64,000 nucleotides of DNA, taken from positions 6,415,212 to 6,479,211 of the forward strand of contig NW_023998432.1 of NCBI RefSeq assembly GCF_014805625.2. Direction: 5' to 3'. A program made the position numbers and the translations under genes. The notes below the pieces were generated by a model, which had not been told where the DNA came from, made no database searches, and saw only the letters and a program-made list of their open reading frames with translations. Positions 36,001-47,279 of this stretch are shown piece by piece; positions within the stretch are counted from its first letter, which is position 1; each line of letters starts with the position of its first letter. The stretch is from Glossina fuscipes (taxonomy: Eukaryota > Arthropoda > Insecta > Diptera > Glossinidae).

Positions 36001-38300
36001 ATAATTGTAACGCTTGATAGTGATGCTTGATGTTATTGATGCCTGATTTTAATGCTGATGTTGTGATAATCAAACGACTGTGCAATTTTAATTGGCTACA
36101 ATTTAATTACAAATGTAAGCAAAACATCGGGGTAAGAGGTATATTGCACTGAGGGATGGTGTTGAGTCTATCTAGACAAGCTGAGCAGCCAACCAGAGCA
36201 GTATTAATACAAAAGGCAAACACCACGTTGCAGCAGAATATAGCTACATAGCTAGCACACATGCCGACAATAACACTAAACTTGGCGCAAGCATTTGTAC
36301 TAGAAACGACGATAAACTCTAACCTAATAGAGGGGTACAAGCAGGTATATAAAACGCTACAGTTGTGTTGTTGATGTTGACTTTGCCAAAGTAGAGATGT
36401 TTGAAAAGCAAGCAATTTAATAATTAGTTAAATGCTTTAGTGGAGTTTGTTATGTGGGCGCGCGTTGAATCGACCAGGCGATGTGGAAAAATTTTATATA
36501 TATGTTTGAGCCAATTTTCTTCATTAACTTGTTTGGTTTTATATGTATGCATTTGCAGAGAGGTTTGTATATAATTTTTAGCAAACAATTACATTTACCC
36601 ATATTTGAAAAATTCAATGTTTTTGTACGGATGGATTACTGCTGTGCTGAATGATAATGTTGTATAAATTAGTCGGTTATTTATAGGGAGGTTGAGTTTA
36701 GGATTTTATTTTCTCCCTGGAATTCAATTGTTTACTATCACTAACTGCGTTAATTTTAATAATTGCTTAACATATTGAGCGTAAGGAAAACTAACGCCAA
36801 TGTAAACGTTGTGGAAGATTTGATAAAAACAAGATGCAATCACCTTATCATTATTGCATTGTATCTTTACGTAAATTAATTTTATCACTGTATTAATAAC
36901 AAATAAAAACGCGCCTTGACTTTCTAAATCTTCTCAATACAAGAACTTAAGTTAGTTGTAGCTCAAGCGTAGCCGCCTTTTAAGGTAAAACTTCCGAAAT
37001 CATTAAATAAATCGATTTTTCAACACGTAAATTTCTTGAATGTTATATTAAGATTAGCGTTCCATTAGTTTCCTTTACAATCAAAACAGCACGTATTGGA
37101 TGACGACACTATTCAAAATTTCGAACTTTGCAGACGCTCAAGCGAACAAATTATTGTTGAATTCAAAACATCTCGAACTAGGCGCCATCTGATGAGTGTT
37201 TTTAAGCATTGCAAATGGAATGATAAATTTAACGTGATCAAGTAGAAGTAGTGTGTTTTAGCTAAGAAGGTGTATTAATCTTATAGCAACTAAAGATACT
37301 CGAACTTAAGTATACATCGCATTTTCACGTTTCCACATCTGAAGGATTACAAAAATTTACATATAAATTATTACATATAGTTATTTGAATGTCTATATGT
37401 ATATAAAGCACATCGCAACGTCAGACTGTGCTGTTTGAACCGAGGCAGAATGTGTGAAATGGATTATATTTGCCTTGATGTAAAAACTGTTTTTATTTGC
37501 ATGTAGTCGTTTCCACTTTAACCTCATACTTGGATAGCACTTTTACACCCATCAGCAAAAAATGAAATATATTAATTTTATCATTCGTTTCGATCACATT
37601 TGAAATTCCGAACGTCGAAAATGAGAAAAGAACTGAAGAATGGCGTTTAATGTTTTTAAGCCAATTTCAAAGACCAACCTTGAATTAGTTCAAATATTGA
37701 TATTATGTTAAATCGCAAATTACAAACTTCAGAATGAAATATGGACTCGCTCACGAAACACTACCAATAAAAAGTTTGTTGACATAGCAAGAATCCAAGA
37801 ATCGAAAATTGTCTTCTTCTTATGAAGCATAGACAGATATTTATATTCTTGATCGAGAATGTCATACATGCACTTATCTAACGATAAAAACTTGAGTTAA
37901 TATCGAAGCAATTTAATCTCTTCGTCTCTCAAAAACTTTTCCGTTAGATATTTACTAATATTTACAACGTATATAAACAGACACCGAGAGGCTCCGTTCT
38001 CTCTCTAGAATGCAATTAATTTATCTAATTCTTTCTTGTTTTGCAAACACTGAATAACAGAAGAGATTGAGACGGAATTCTGTTCATTTCATATGTCTAA
38101 CGATTCATCACATGACGGATAACGTTTTTTTTTCATTTTTTGAAATTTTTGTTGCAAAAGACTAAAACAAACATTTTGCAGAACTTGTTACAAAAACTAA
38201 AACAAAAATTCGAAAGGATATACTTAGGTATAACTTCTGTGATATATTCAGGTTCTCTTGCTATTTTTTCTGATCTATTTGCAATAAATACAACGTTCTC
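33041..38300. other. Intronic AT-rich sequence with minor repeat fragments
   Basis: No gene was recognised. The reverse complement of 33,690-33,900 contains phrases typical of dispersed fly repeats (GGACCCATAAAGTACATATG then TTCTTGACC). A short repeat near 34,319 pairs with 21,105. The minus frame 36415-36107 is Cys-rich, but no family was recognised. Confidence 0.35.
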
Positions 38301-39220
38301 GTATATGATGTACTGACAGCAAGTTTATTTTTTTGGCGATTTCAACTGTCCTGTTTCCGCGCTCATTTGTCAATGAAAGCCCGATGTATTTTAACTCACA
38401 TAACTTGAAACGACCGAAAGAAAATTTGTTGAAAAGAAATATTAAAGGGGAACAATCTTTAAGAACCTTACAATGCTACGCGTTTATTCGGTACATGTTG
38501 ATTTTAGGAAGATTTATTTATTCCGTTTACATCGTACATTGTTTATATAATTTATTAATGCAGAAAGCTTTACAGATGCACAATGTCCAAAGCCTACAAA
38601 ATATTCTATATTTAATCTCGGCTGGCTTTTATGTAAATTAACCTTGGGTGTGCCAACGATTTAATTATAAACTGTCAGTTTCTGTTAGATTTTTATGCTT
38701 TTTTCTATGTCTTTCTTTGTTATCCTATTTTTATTTAAGTTCTTCTCTCTATGATCGCGTAAATTTATTCTCATACTCCATTCTGCTTTTCCACCCCATT
38801 TATAAATTTTACACTGACCACAAATGCATGAAGATGTACAAATGTTGTCATCCATAAATATATTTTTCAAAAATAAGGAACGAGCGATCAGAAATCCGAA
38901 TAACGGTCAAATGGTGAAACTTAGTATATATATCGTTTGTTGACTTTCATAGTCAGGTTTCATCAGGGAGCAGAGTTAAAGCCTTTTCACTGATAAGTTA
39001 TAACTTTTTGAAAGGTGTTCGGAGAGTGATGGAGAAGAACCGACAATTTCAGTAAACATAAGGAGAAAAGATTGATGGTTAATGCGCTTACTCTACTTGA
39101 CTGATATGTAAAGTCCATCTTAAGGTTTTTGTACTTGTTAATATTAAAACTGTTTGGTGTGGTTTAATGTTGACATTTTATTTTGACGTTCTTTTTTTAT
39201 AGACGTTTTCTTTTTAATTC

Positions 39221-39259
<39 letters not shown>

Positions 39260-40800
39260 CGTCTTTTGTGATTTTTATCAGCTTGAGTTGTTTTTAATTA
39301 CTAATTAAAGGTTGTGAGATTTACTTTTCAGAATATTTGATGTCCCATACATGCGTATGTTTACACTTCAGTGACATGTGCACAATTTACAAAATTTGAA
39401 TAAAGACTTTATTTAGACTAGCTTATCGAGCATTCGGACAGAAAATACATGTGATTATAGAGATGTTTTCACTTCCTTTCAAGCATTTTACCATACTTTC
39501 CTACTTTCTAAATTTGAGGTTTTCTTCAAACAATTTTAAGGGTCTTACAAATATACAAAAGGTTTTTATAATATAATTTGAATGCAACAATTTTGGCTTG
39601 GAGTTTATTAATACTAAACGTGAATGGACGTGGACGTGCAAAAAGCACATACAAGGCCGTACTAAACAATACCTGCAGCATTGATAATTATTGAGAACTG
39701 TAGGAGGTATATATTGTTTTAGAAGAACTTACTAAAATCAAACCATATAAACTTCTTTTACACGCACTATGGTAATTTTAATTTTATTAAAAATTGTATA
39801 AAATCACAATGGCTGACGACACAACAGGGCAACATTGCAGCACATGAATTCATACGGTATCCGCGCTTAGTCCCTACCTGCCTCTTCTTACCACCAATCG
39901 CTTTAACAATACAAAGTTACTAATCTCCACTTTACCCGATTACAATATGAAAGTGAATAAATTTTTTGATTCCACTATACCATACATATCTACCTATCAG
40001 CGTCGACATATATATACACCTAATATTTAATGGTAAACATTTCAAAGATATTGCCAAAAACGGAATTGGTCATATCGCTTCCACATGTATAACAATGAAT
40101 ATGCATATCTACGTATAAAAGCATAAGTGTACTTGGGTTTTTACAGTAAGTGCTTAGTGGTACTTATACTTTGCAGTTGCTGTTGGAATTGCGGTGGCAT
40201 ATATTTAGCGTTTGTTTTTTTCTTGGTCAGAAAAGCAAGACTTAACAACATTTATGTATGGATTTGGGGGACATATGCAAACATGTTCGTATTTTCCTTG
40301 TCGCTGTAATTGGTATTGTTGTCTTGTTAATACCATTGACATTTCAATCACTTAATAGGCAACACAAAGAAATTAATTTTTTGGGGTCAGTAGCCTTTAA
40401 CAGTTCAATTCAGCAGCATATCTATCTTTTATTGGTCACCGATAACTTTTACCCAGAGACAGCTAAATGAAAGGATGGTCCAACGTTCAGTTCAAAATTC
40501 AAACTAGGAGATCATTACGTACTTTTTGTTTTTATGTTATCAATAACAGTAGTAAAGCTATTAATTAGCAGTAACTTGACTACTTGTTCTTTTATTTTCG
40601 TTATTTGCGTGGGTAAATATTTGTTGCAGAGCATAAGCGTGTTTTTTTATATTGGTGGAGGCTATTCTGCTTCCATTTTCTCTTACTACATATGATGTTT
40701 TATGTTTATTTGCAAAAAAGGAACATTTCAGTATTTAAAAATAGTTTTAGAGTAATGCGCTCAGTATAAACAAAAACTTGAAATAGATTCGGTTAAAAAT
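38301..40800. other. Intronic AT-rich sequence
   Basis: Includes a (TA)n run at 39222-39256. No coding feature could be supported. Confidence 0.4.
39222..39256 (+). repeat. (TA)n microsatellite
   Basis: About 17 TA units. Confidence 0.9.
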
Positions 40801-40819
40801 ATCAGATGTTTTCAGGTGA

Positions 40820-40918
40820 TAAATATTATTATTATTATTTTAATTTTAGACTAATGAATTGAATTCTTAGACTAAAAAAAGAGACATTGAGCACTAGCAA
40901 CACAGGCTATCGGCATGT
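40820..40918 (-). mobile_element. Solo LINE/SINE 3' tail copy
   Basis: On the minus strand it reads GCCGATAGCCTGTGTTGCTA, then GTGCTCAATGTCTC, then TTAGTCTAAAATTAAAATAA with an AAT-type tail. It aligns along its length with the LINE 3' UTR at 28,764-28,862 (GCCGATAGCCTGTGTTGCTG...AGTCTAAAATTATAATAAT). Upstream sequence does not continue into the LINE coding region, so this is either a strongly 5'-truncated LINE or a SINE tail. Confidence 0.75.
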
Positions 40919-41084
40919 ATGTACATGGAAATAATTAAGAATTTACCAATTTTTCCAAAACATATTACTAGGACAACGAACGTGAACGTTTGTAAATTAA
41001 TAATCAAGAAATTTTATCTAGCCTAGTGATAAATAAAATGGGTATATATACAAAAATTTGAAAATGACGCAATATTTTGTATTT

Positions 41085-41570
41085 AAAAGTAACCACTTTT
41101 GTAGAAATTCAGACGGTCAATAGCGGCTTTAATTGCTTTAGGCATAGATGTAGTTAATTTACTACAGGTCTCTACTGGGATATTAAACCATGGTTTTTGA
41201 ACATTTTTTCACAATTTTTTCTATTGCTATAGCAAAGTCTGTCCTCTTCTTTAAATTAACTTTTCTACGCAAAGAGGCTTTGCGAGTTCCTGGTAGATTG
41301 GCACTTAATAATCCTCAACGAATAGTTCGGGATGATCCAATATTTCCAATTCCATTGGCAATTGCTCTAGACGACTTGAAGGGATCTCGCTTTACCAAAA
41401 TTGTCCTGCGGTTATCGGAAGCAGAAAGCTCCGCGCATTTCAGTACTTCTTTTGGGGATTCAAAGCATTCGCAATGAAGTTTTGTGACCAACCTAGTGCT
41501 ACAGTAATAAATTTGTACGCTTTTCGCTGGTTTCTTCGCAAATGAACTAATTATTCTCCTTTTCTCCACG
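41085..41570 (-). mobile_element. Internally deleted Tc1-family element
   Basis: On the minus strand from 41569, the frame reaches ILVKRDPFKSSRAIANGIGN and SSRTIR, then RGLLSANLPGTRKASLRRKV. These match the N-terminal helix-turn-helix region of Tc1-type transposases ('DPF.SS..I......S.RT.RR.L...L...'). It then jumps to WFNIPVETCSKLTTSMPKAI and KAAIDRLNFYKSGYF, the extreme C terminus of the same family ('W..IP...C..L..SMP.R..AVI'). The whole DDE catalytic core between them is missing. The product is non-functional; it could be a MITE-like derivative. Confidence 0.85.
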
Positions 41571-44500
41571 ATGATGTACTCGCCCCATCTAATATTATTA
41601 TAAGAATGAATACATATTTCATTTCCTTTTAAAGAAATAACATATACCTTAATGATCCGCTTTTACGGAAAAATATTACAAAGCAATTTACTCTTCACAA
41701 TTTTAAGAAGGATGCACTTATTTCACTGTCCAACTGAAAAAGCTACTAAAGCAACAAGCACAACTTTTTACTTGGGCAATCTGGGCTCACGTGGGATTCC
41801 CCGAATTAATTTTGAATACTGTTGCGGCACATAAAAACGTTGCGTGCGCTTTATGGCAGCTACCTTTTACAATTTCTTTTATCTAGAACTGAAAAATACA
41901 CCTCGCACCTTCTGTTCTTTCTGTTCACCTGTGAAAGTGTATATGTACGAGAAAAAACCAAACATTAGGTTTGTATGTAGCAAATATAATTTATTCTCTT
42001 TTCATCGTTTATTTTACATTGAAAAACTCTAAATTTTATGTTCGTCAAATGCTTCAAAGAATTTCGGTAAAAATTTTCATATCAAGAAATACGGAGAAGT
42101 TTTCTATTATCTATGTTGTAGGAACAATTTATCACTTGCTTATGTTAATTTTATTCTCTTACACATATATTTGACATATTGCTGCAATTTTCCACATTGT
42201 ATATGTGTTATTGTATTGTAGAATGCACTCTAGAATATTCTATAAAGACTTGAAATTATTCGTAGCAAATTTTTATTGATATTTATTGAAGCAAATCGGA
42301 AATATAAAATTTAGAAATCTTCAATTCCAAATAAAGGATGAATATCTACTTACTAGCTATCTTTTTGGTACATATACACTTTATATATACCTTAGCAGAT
42401 ATTCACTTAAAAACAGAATTTTATATGATTCTGATTTGCGAACGTTTGAGAGACGTCATATCAAAAAACTACTAACAAAATTTTTGACAATACAAATAAC
42501 GAGAATGAAGGAGTAAGCTGTTAAATGACTACTAATTGCTTCTGTAATTAACAGAAAAAGCCCGTAATAATCTCCTAACTTGAATTTTGAACAAAATGAT
42601 GGAACATCTTCTCATTTACTTATTTCTGGCTTTATTTTTGTAGGCGCTATCAGTTGTCCAAATGATACTAATCGAGTTTGAATATGGTCGCAATCAACCC
42701 CTAAAAGTAGCTTAAGTACCTACAATGTAGATATAACTAGCAAAATATCCTGAAAATTGTATTGCGGATAATGTGTGTCTCAAGATGATTTTGCTTTGCT
42801 CAACATGGTTCGTGGCCAGCTGTAGACCTTTCGCTTCTCTTAAGAAATATATGCAGAGAATGTCTATGATATTTGTGGCCAAATAAGAAGAGAAAAGAAG
42901 AGAGAATCAATTTTTGACGCATTTAAATTTTGATTTACTCTGTTCAAAAATGACATATGCCTTTTTATTTTCAATCTCAAAAAGAAAAATCGGGAACACA
43001 GCGGGCAGATCAACGCTTCCGTCTCTTAATTGGTTGTAAACTCACTTTACTCGTTTGACTGTTTTGGTGGGATCGGTACGTGCGTTTGCGTATAGAAAAA
43101 AAGTTTTGTCCGATTTTAGACACTTATAGTATATATAGCACCGCCATAGCACACTAGTACAGTAATAGTTCGTTGCATGTAGACACGCGCAATTCGTAAA
43201 TTCGTCCAAGGGTAAATGAATACATCACGAATTAGTTGTGGTTATGTATTATAAACAAAATGAGAACATTTGTAAAAGTCAGAATTTTGAAAAGTGAATA
43301 CAAATATAAAAAGAAAGCAATAGATTCTTTGGACTCCTTCTCTTTCTCATATAACAAAACTACAATTATTGCGTTAATATTCAACAATAAAGGTAATAAT
43401 AACCGGGCCTGCGGATTTGTTGCTTTCACAATGAATTGATAATATTGCAGCGCATGATTCACGCAGCAAATACCTACGTTATAACGAACAGCAACCGTAC
43501 ACACGAAGGGATGACAACAAAACAAAAATGCCGAACAGAGCGAAATGCAAATAAATGAAATTGCATACAAGAGAAATGTTACGGGATATCTCTTGCTAGA
43601 AAGCACAGAACCCTTGTCACTGAAAGCACGTAGAGTATTTACATTCTATGAGTTTTGAATCAAGAGATTTTTGCGGTTTTTCAATAATTCATAAATTTTC
43701 TCAATTAGAAATATGAGTAATTTGGTGCAAAATTAAGATAATATTGAATGCAAAACACGTGCTAGTGATGAAATGAGCGTTAGGATTTAAGAGTAAAAAT
43801 GTGGAACGAATGAAACGAAACATATGTTAAGAGTAAAGAAAAAAAAGATATTAGAATGAAAACGTACTCTGCGCATACATACATTGAACACCAAAAGAAA
43901 GTGCACAATTTTTGCCTTTGCGTTTTACCATTAATAAATATTTTATATATAATGAGGAATGATATTTAAATATTAACCACTACAGAAGCAGCTAGTTATT
44001 TAAAAAATAACATATAACCGAAAACTACTCACTGAAGCAATTGTTCCCTTATTCCTCCATCGTAAAAATTTAAAGCAATTTATAGCTCGGTAGGTTTTTG
44101 CTATAAATTCTAAAACCTCGTCAGCAAAGAAAAAATGATTCTTTGGCTTAAGGTTTGCAGATGGCACAAGACCCTCCTATTATTTTAGATTGGTGCTTTG
44201 AATCGGTGTGCCTCCCTAATCCGAATTTGTTCTACAAAACGAAATATTTTTCGGCAATATACATAACCATTTTGGTCGTCTTCTATATTGTATTTACCCA
44301 TCCCACAACAAATCAACAAAACAAAGAAGCAACAGTTTACTAAAATCTCTCAAAGTTAACATTTAAATTTTAATAGATAAAGACGAATGAAAAGTTTTTC
44401 GTATAAATATTTAGGAGAAAATTAAAAATTCTATAACAAATCAAATCAGCTTTAATCAAAATAGTTAAACGGAAAAGAAACACTTGTAAAATTTGACACT

Positions 44501-45600
44501 TGAACTAAATGTCAATCGAGAAATCCCAAAGCTATAAAACCACAAATCACATGTTACCTTACTTTTCCCCTTAAAACCAATCTCACCTCGGAGTGTTTTT
44601 GAGAGTTAAATTTCCATAATCTGAGCGGGTGTGTAGATTTCGGTAAATTGACATATAATTAAAAGCGAAAAATGTAGTTTAAAATTCCGCACATAGACCA
44701 TTTGGAGAAATATACGGCTCTTGCTAATTATAGATATGTCAGATAGGCAGTCGGAATTACTTTTACGTCCAATTTTTGCCTAATTTTAATACTCGCGTTA
44801 AATTGTAAACCGTTGTCAATCCTGGAGGCGAATTTTGCCGTTTTTTTTTACTTTGGTTAAATATTGGACGCATCAGTTCTTTCGTTTTTTAGAATTGAGC
44901 AAATGCGTGCAAGGATATATAAAATTTCTTCATATATTTGCATGAGCCGGAAGGACATGAGATAGTGTCACCCTTTATTATACCAGTGGATTCCAGAGCG
45001 ATTTAAACATGTCTATCTATGTATTTTTGCACTTATCTTACAAGTTGTAATATTTTAACGAAATTTTGTATGTTGAAATTTTTTTGTTTCTAGAGCGAAG
45101 CTATTGAAAGTGCATTGAATCAGGTGACATGAGAGCTTATTTCGAAATGGCTGTTATACGACCAAATTCCCTATTTTTAACATTTTTCGACAAAAAGTGG
45201 TCTAATTGGAAAGCTTATTTATAGAGAAATAAGCTAAGGCTCGCCCATATACCAATGGCTAAGGATTAAGTTTGAACCTCGCTACTTACGGCAGGCCTTT
45301 ACAAAATACATTTTGTATATAAAAAATTATTATATAAATTTTATTATATAAATTTTATATATAAGATATATTTTGTAGATTTTGGTTTAAATTTTGGTAC
45401 AAACGTTTTCTCGAATTTTAACCAAATAAAACAATCATGTTCTTTTATTTGTACAACAATTCCTTAAAAAAAATAACACATAAAAAATGAAATTTCGATA
45501 CTATTGAGTAAAAATTTTGATCACTAAACCTATCTTAAGATATGAGCAATAGCTAAAAACCATAATTTATTTGCCTTAAAAAATAGAGATGTTCTTAGTT
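41571..45600. other. Intronic AT-rich sequence
   Basis: No gene was recognised. The 124-codon minus frame at 43606-43232 is hydrophobic and low in information; I treat it as chance. Confidence 0.4.
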
Positions 45601-45614
45601 CACGTGCTACGGGC

Positions 45615-45800
45615 ATGTGATTTCACAGTTTTCACCGATTTTCGATACGAACATGCTTGTAATGATTTCCAATATTTTTGCCGAATTTGAAACCAATTCC
45701 ATTTTTGCAACCAGGAGAATGTTTACCACAAACATTATACAAACAAACAGACAGGCGGACGAACATACCTGAATTAATGCAGAATAGAAGGAGGAGGCTA
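45615..45800 (-). repeat. Dispersed repeat copy, inverted
   Basis: The reverse complement contains GTAAACATTCTCCTGGTTGC followed by AAAAATGGAATTGGTTTCAA, matching the plus-strand copy at 45.9 kb and, more weakly, the one at 63.7 kb. The two neighbouring copies form an inverted pair with about 130 bp between them. Confidence 0.65.
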
Positions 45801-45889
45801 TATTCATTTGTTCAACATCCACAAGGAAGCCGCAGAGATTCCCTAAATTATGTATAGTCTTGGTCAACTTCAAATTTTGAAGCGATTTA

Positions 45890-46200
45890 CGCACGTCCAT
45901 CTGTCTGTGTGTCTCTTTTTCTCTGTGGTAAACATTCTCCTGTTTGCAAAAATGAAATCATCAGCTTCAAATTTGGCGCGAACACTGAAAGTTTTTGCAC
46001 GTAATGTGTTATTACAAATGGGCCAAATGTTTTAAGGAGTACACCCACACTACAGTAAAGTGAGAGCACCCCCGTTTTCGAAAGCAAAAAACAGTGGATC
46101 TTTTTCTGGTTACTCATAAGCTTCAACAATAAATATTTGCATATACTATATAAATATAAAAGTGGTAGGCATAGAAAATTCGACTCTAGTTCAATATAGT
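45890..46200 (+). repeat. Dispersed repeat copy
   Basis: Contains the pyrimidine-rich start (CCATCTGTCTGTGTGTCTC), GTAAACATTCTCCTGTTTGC, AAAAATGAAATCATCAGCTT, and an AT-rich end with TACTCATAAG and ACTATATAAATATA. It aligns colinearly with 63,724-63,990. Confidence 0.7.
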
Positions 46201-46548
46201 TTTCTAATTTTTTTTTTTTTTTTTGTATTTTTGTTTTATTCAATTTCGACTTTTACGATAGATTAAAGTTTCAATTATTTTTTGAATTTTTTTTCTTTTT
46301 AAAATAAAATTTTCACGACTATTATTCTGCCACCGATTGAAGTGAAGAGAATTCCAGGCAAAATGCAGAGAAAGTTCGCATTTGTCAACATTCACTTAAA
46401 TTAACGTTTCAAGTTTCATCCGTACCTTGTTTCACGACGCTGATATGTTCAAAGGACATTATCAATTAGCCATTCATTAAAACAGGAATGAAAAATAAAG
46501 TGTTCATAGAAAAATTTCATTGCTACATCCTGAGTGAGAATATGATTG

Positions 46549-46556
46549 TATAAATA
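46549..46556 (+). promoter_or_regulatory. Candidate TATA box of the BTB zinc-finger gene
   Basis: TATAAATA starts 35 bp upstream of the A of a perfect arthropod initiator (TCAGT, 46582-46586), which is slightly longer than the usual spacing. A start at about 46,584 would give a 5' UTR of about 120 nt. Confidence 0.4.
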
Positions 46557-46581
46557 AGCATAAAGGTATGATTGACCGAAG

Positions 46582-46587
46582 TCAGTT
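46582..46587 (+). promoter_or_regulatory. Candidate initiator (TCAGTT)
   Basis: Matches the fly Inr consensus TCAKTY and lies downstream of the TATAAATA box and upstream of the first ATG of the nested gene. Confidence 0.4.
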
Positions 46588-46704
46588 GTAAGTGATTTAT
46601 CGAACGGTTAACAAGTGTAAAAACGGCCTCTAAGAATTCATGTTCGGATGTGAAAATTAAGGAATTGTTAAATATATACAAGTATATAAAAGTTCAAATA
46701 AAAA

Positions 46705-47165
46705 ATGTTTACTAATTGGTTAACAGGGACTAGTGGCGCTGCTAGTACAACTTTTAATTCTACGTCTAATTCGTCTGCCCATCCACCGATGGATAACATA
46801 CATTTTGCAAACACACATGGTCGATCAAATACAAACACTTTATCACCTTTACATACTAATATTATATCCTCAACCCCAAACGTGATTTTGGAAGTTGGTT
46901 CAGGACCATCACTAGTTCGTTTTGTAGCCCATAGTGTAGTTTTGGGTTTACACAGTGGATATTTACGTTCAGCCATCCGTTTGGACGAGCACACTCATAA
47001 TTCTACTGATATTGTTTTATATTTAAACAATGTAACACCGGAGCAATTCGCTCCTTTGTTAAGCTACATGTATACGGGGTATTTAGATTTAAATGTTGAA
47101 AATATTTTCGGTATTCTTTTGGCTACGCACGTTTTGCATATGCCTAGAGCTCTGGAAATTTGTAG
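46705..47165 (+). CDS. BTB/POZ zinc-finger protein, exon 1 (BTB domain)
   Basis: The ATG is in a good insect context (AAAAATG). Residues 1-58 are a Ser/Thr/Asn-rich lead; residues 59 to about 153 form most of a BTB/POZ dimerisation domain (NVILEVGSGPSLVRFVAHSV, YLRSAIRL, LLSYMYTGYLDLNVENIFGI, THVLHMPRALEICR). The open frame runs on past a donor at 47166 (TGTAG|GTGCGT) for only a few codons. Splicing to 47280 restores codon AG|A (Arg154) and continues the expected last BTB helix. BTB-C2H2 proteins are usually nuclear, DNA-binding transcriptional regulators that dimerise through the BTB. I cannot assign the Drosophila orthologue. Confidence 0.92.
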
Positions 47166-47279
47166 GTGCGTTAACCTAGATTAAAAGTTATAAACACATT
47201 GTGAAAAATCGTTTTTTGCATGCGCAAATATTAAAAAACAAATGAAAAACAATTTCCAAAACTCCCATTCCTTTTCTAG
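47166..47279 (+). other. Intron of the BTB zinc-finger gene (114 bp)
   Basis: GTGCGT donor and CCTTTTCTAG acceptor. The phase-2 junction joins EICR to SYLARVQREDYFPV. Confidence 0.9.

Noticed and set aside
36107..36415. 102-codon Cys-rich minus-strand ORF
   Set aside because: Composition slightly unusual, but no conserved spacing or family was recognised; kept only as a note.
43232..43606. 124-codon minus-strand ORF with several hydrophobic stretches
   Set aside because: Low-complexity Leu/Ile/Phe/Cys content from AT-rich DNA, no recognisable domain, no supported splice partners.
45240..45310. B-box-like GGTTCAAAC on the minus strand as a tRNA gene
   Set aside because: No A box at proper spacing and no cloverleaf stems by eye.
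47166..47184. BTB ORF ending at 47184 as a stand-alone 159-residue protein
   Set aside because: A clear donor at 47166 and acceptor at 47279 restore the frame and complete the BTB domain with zinc fingers.
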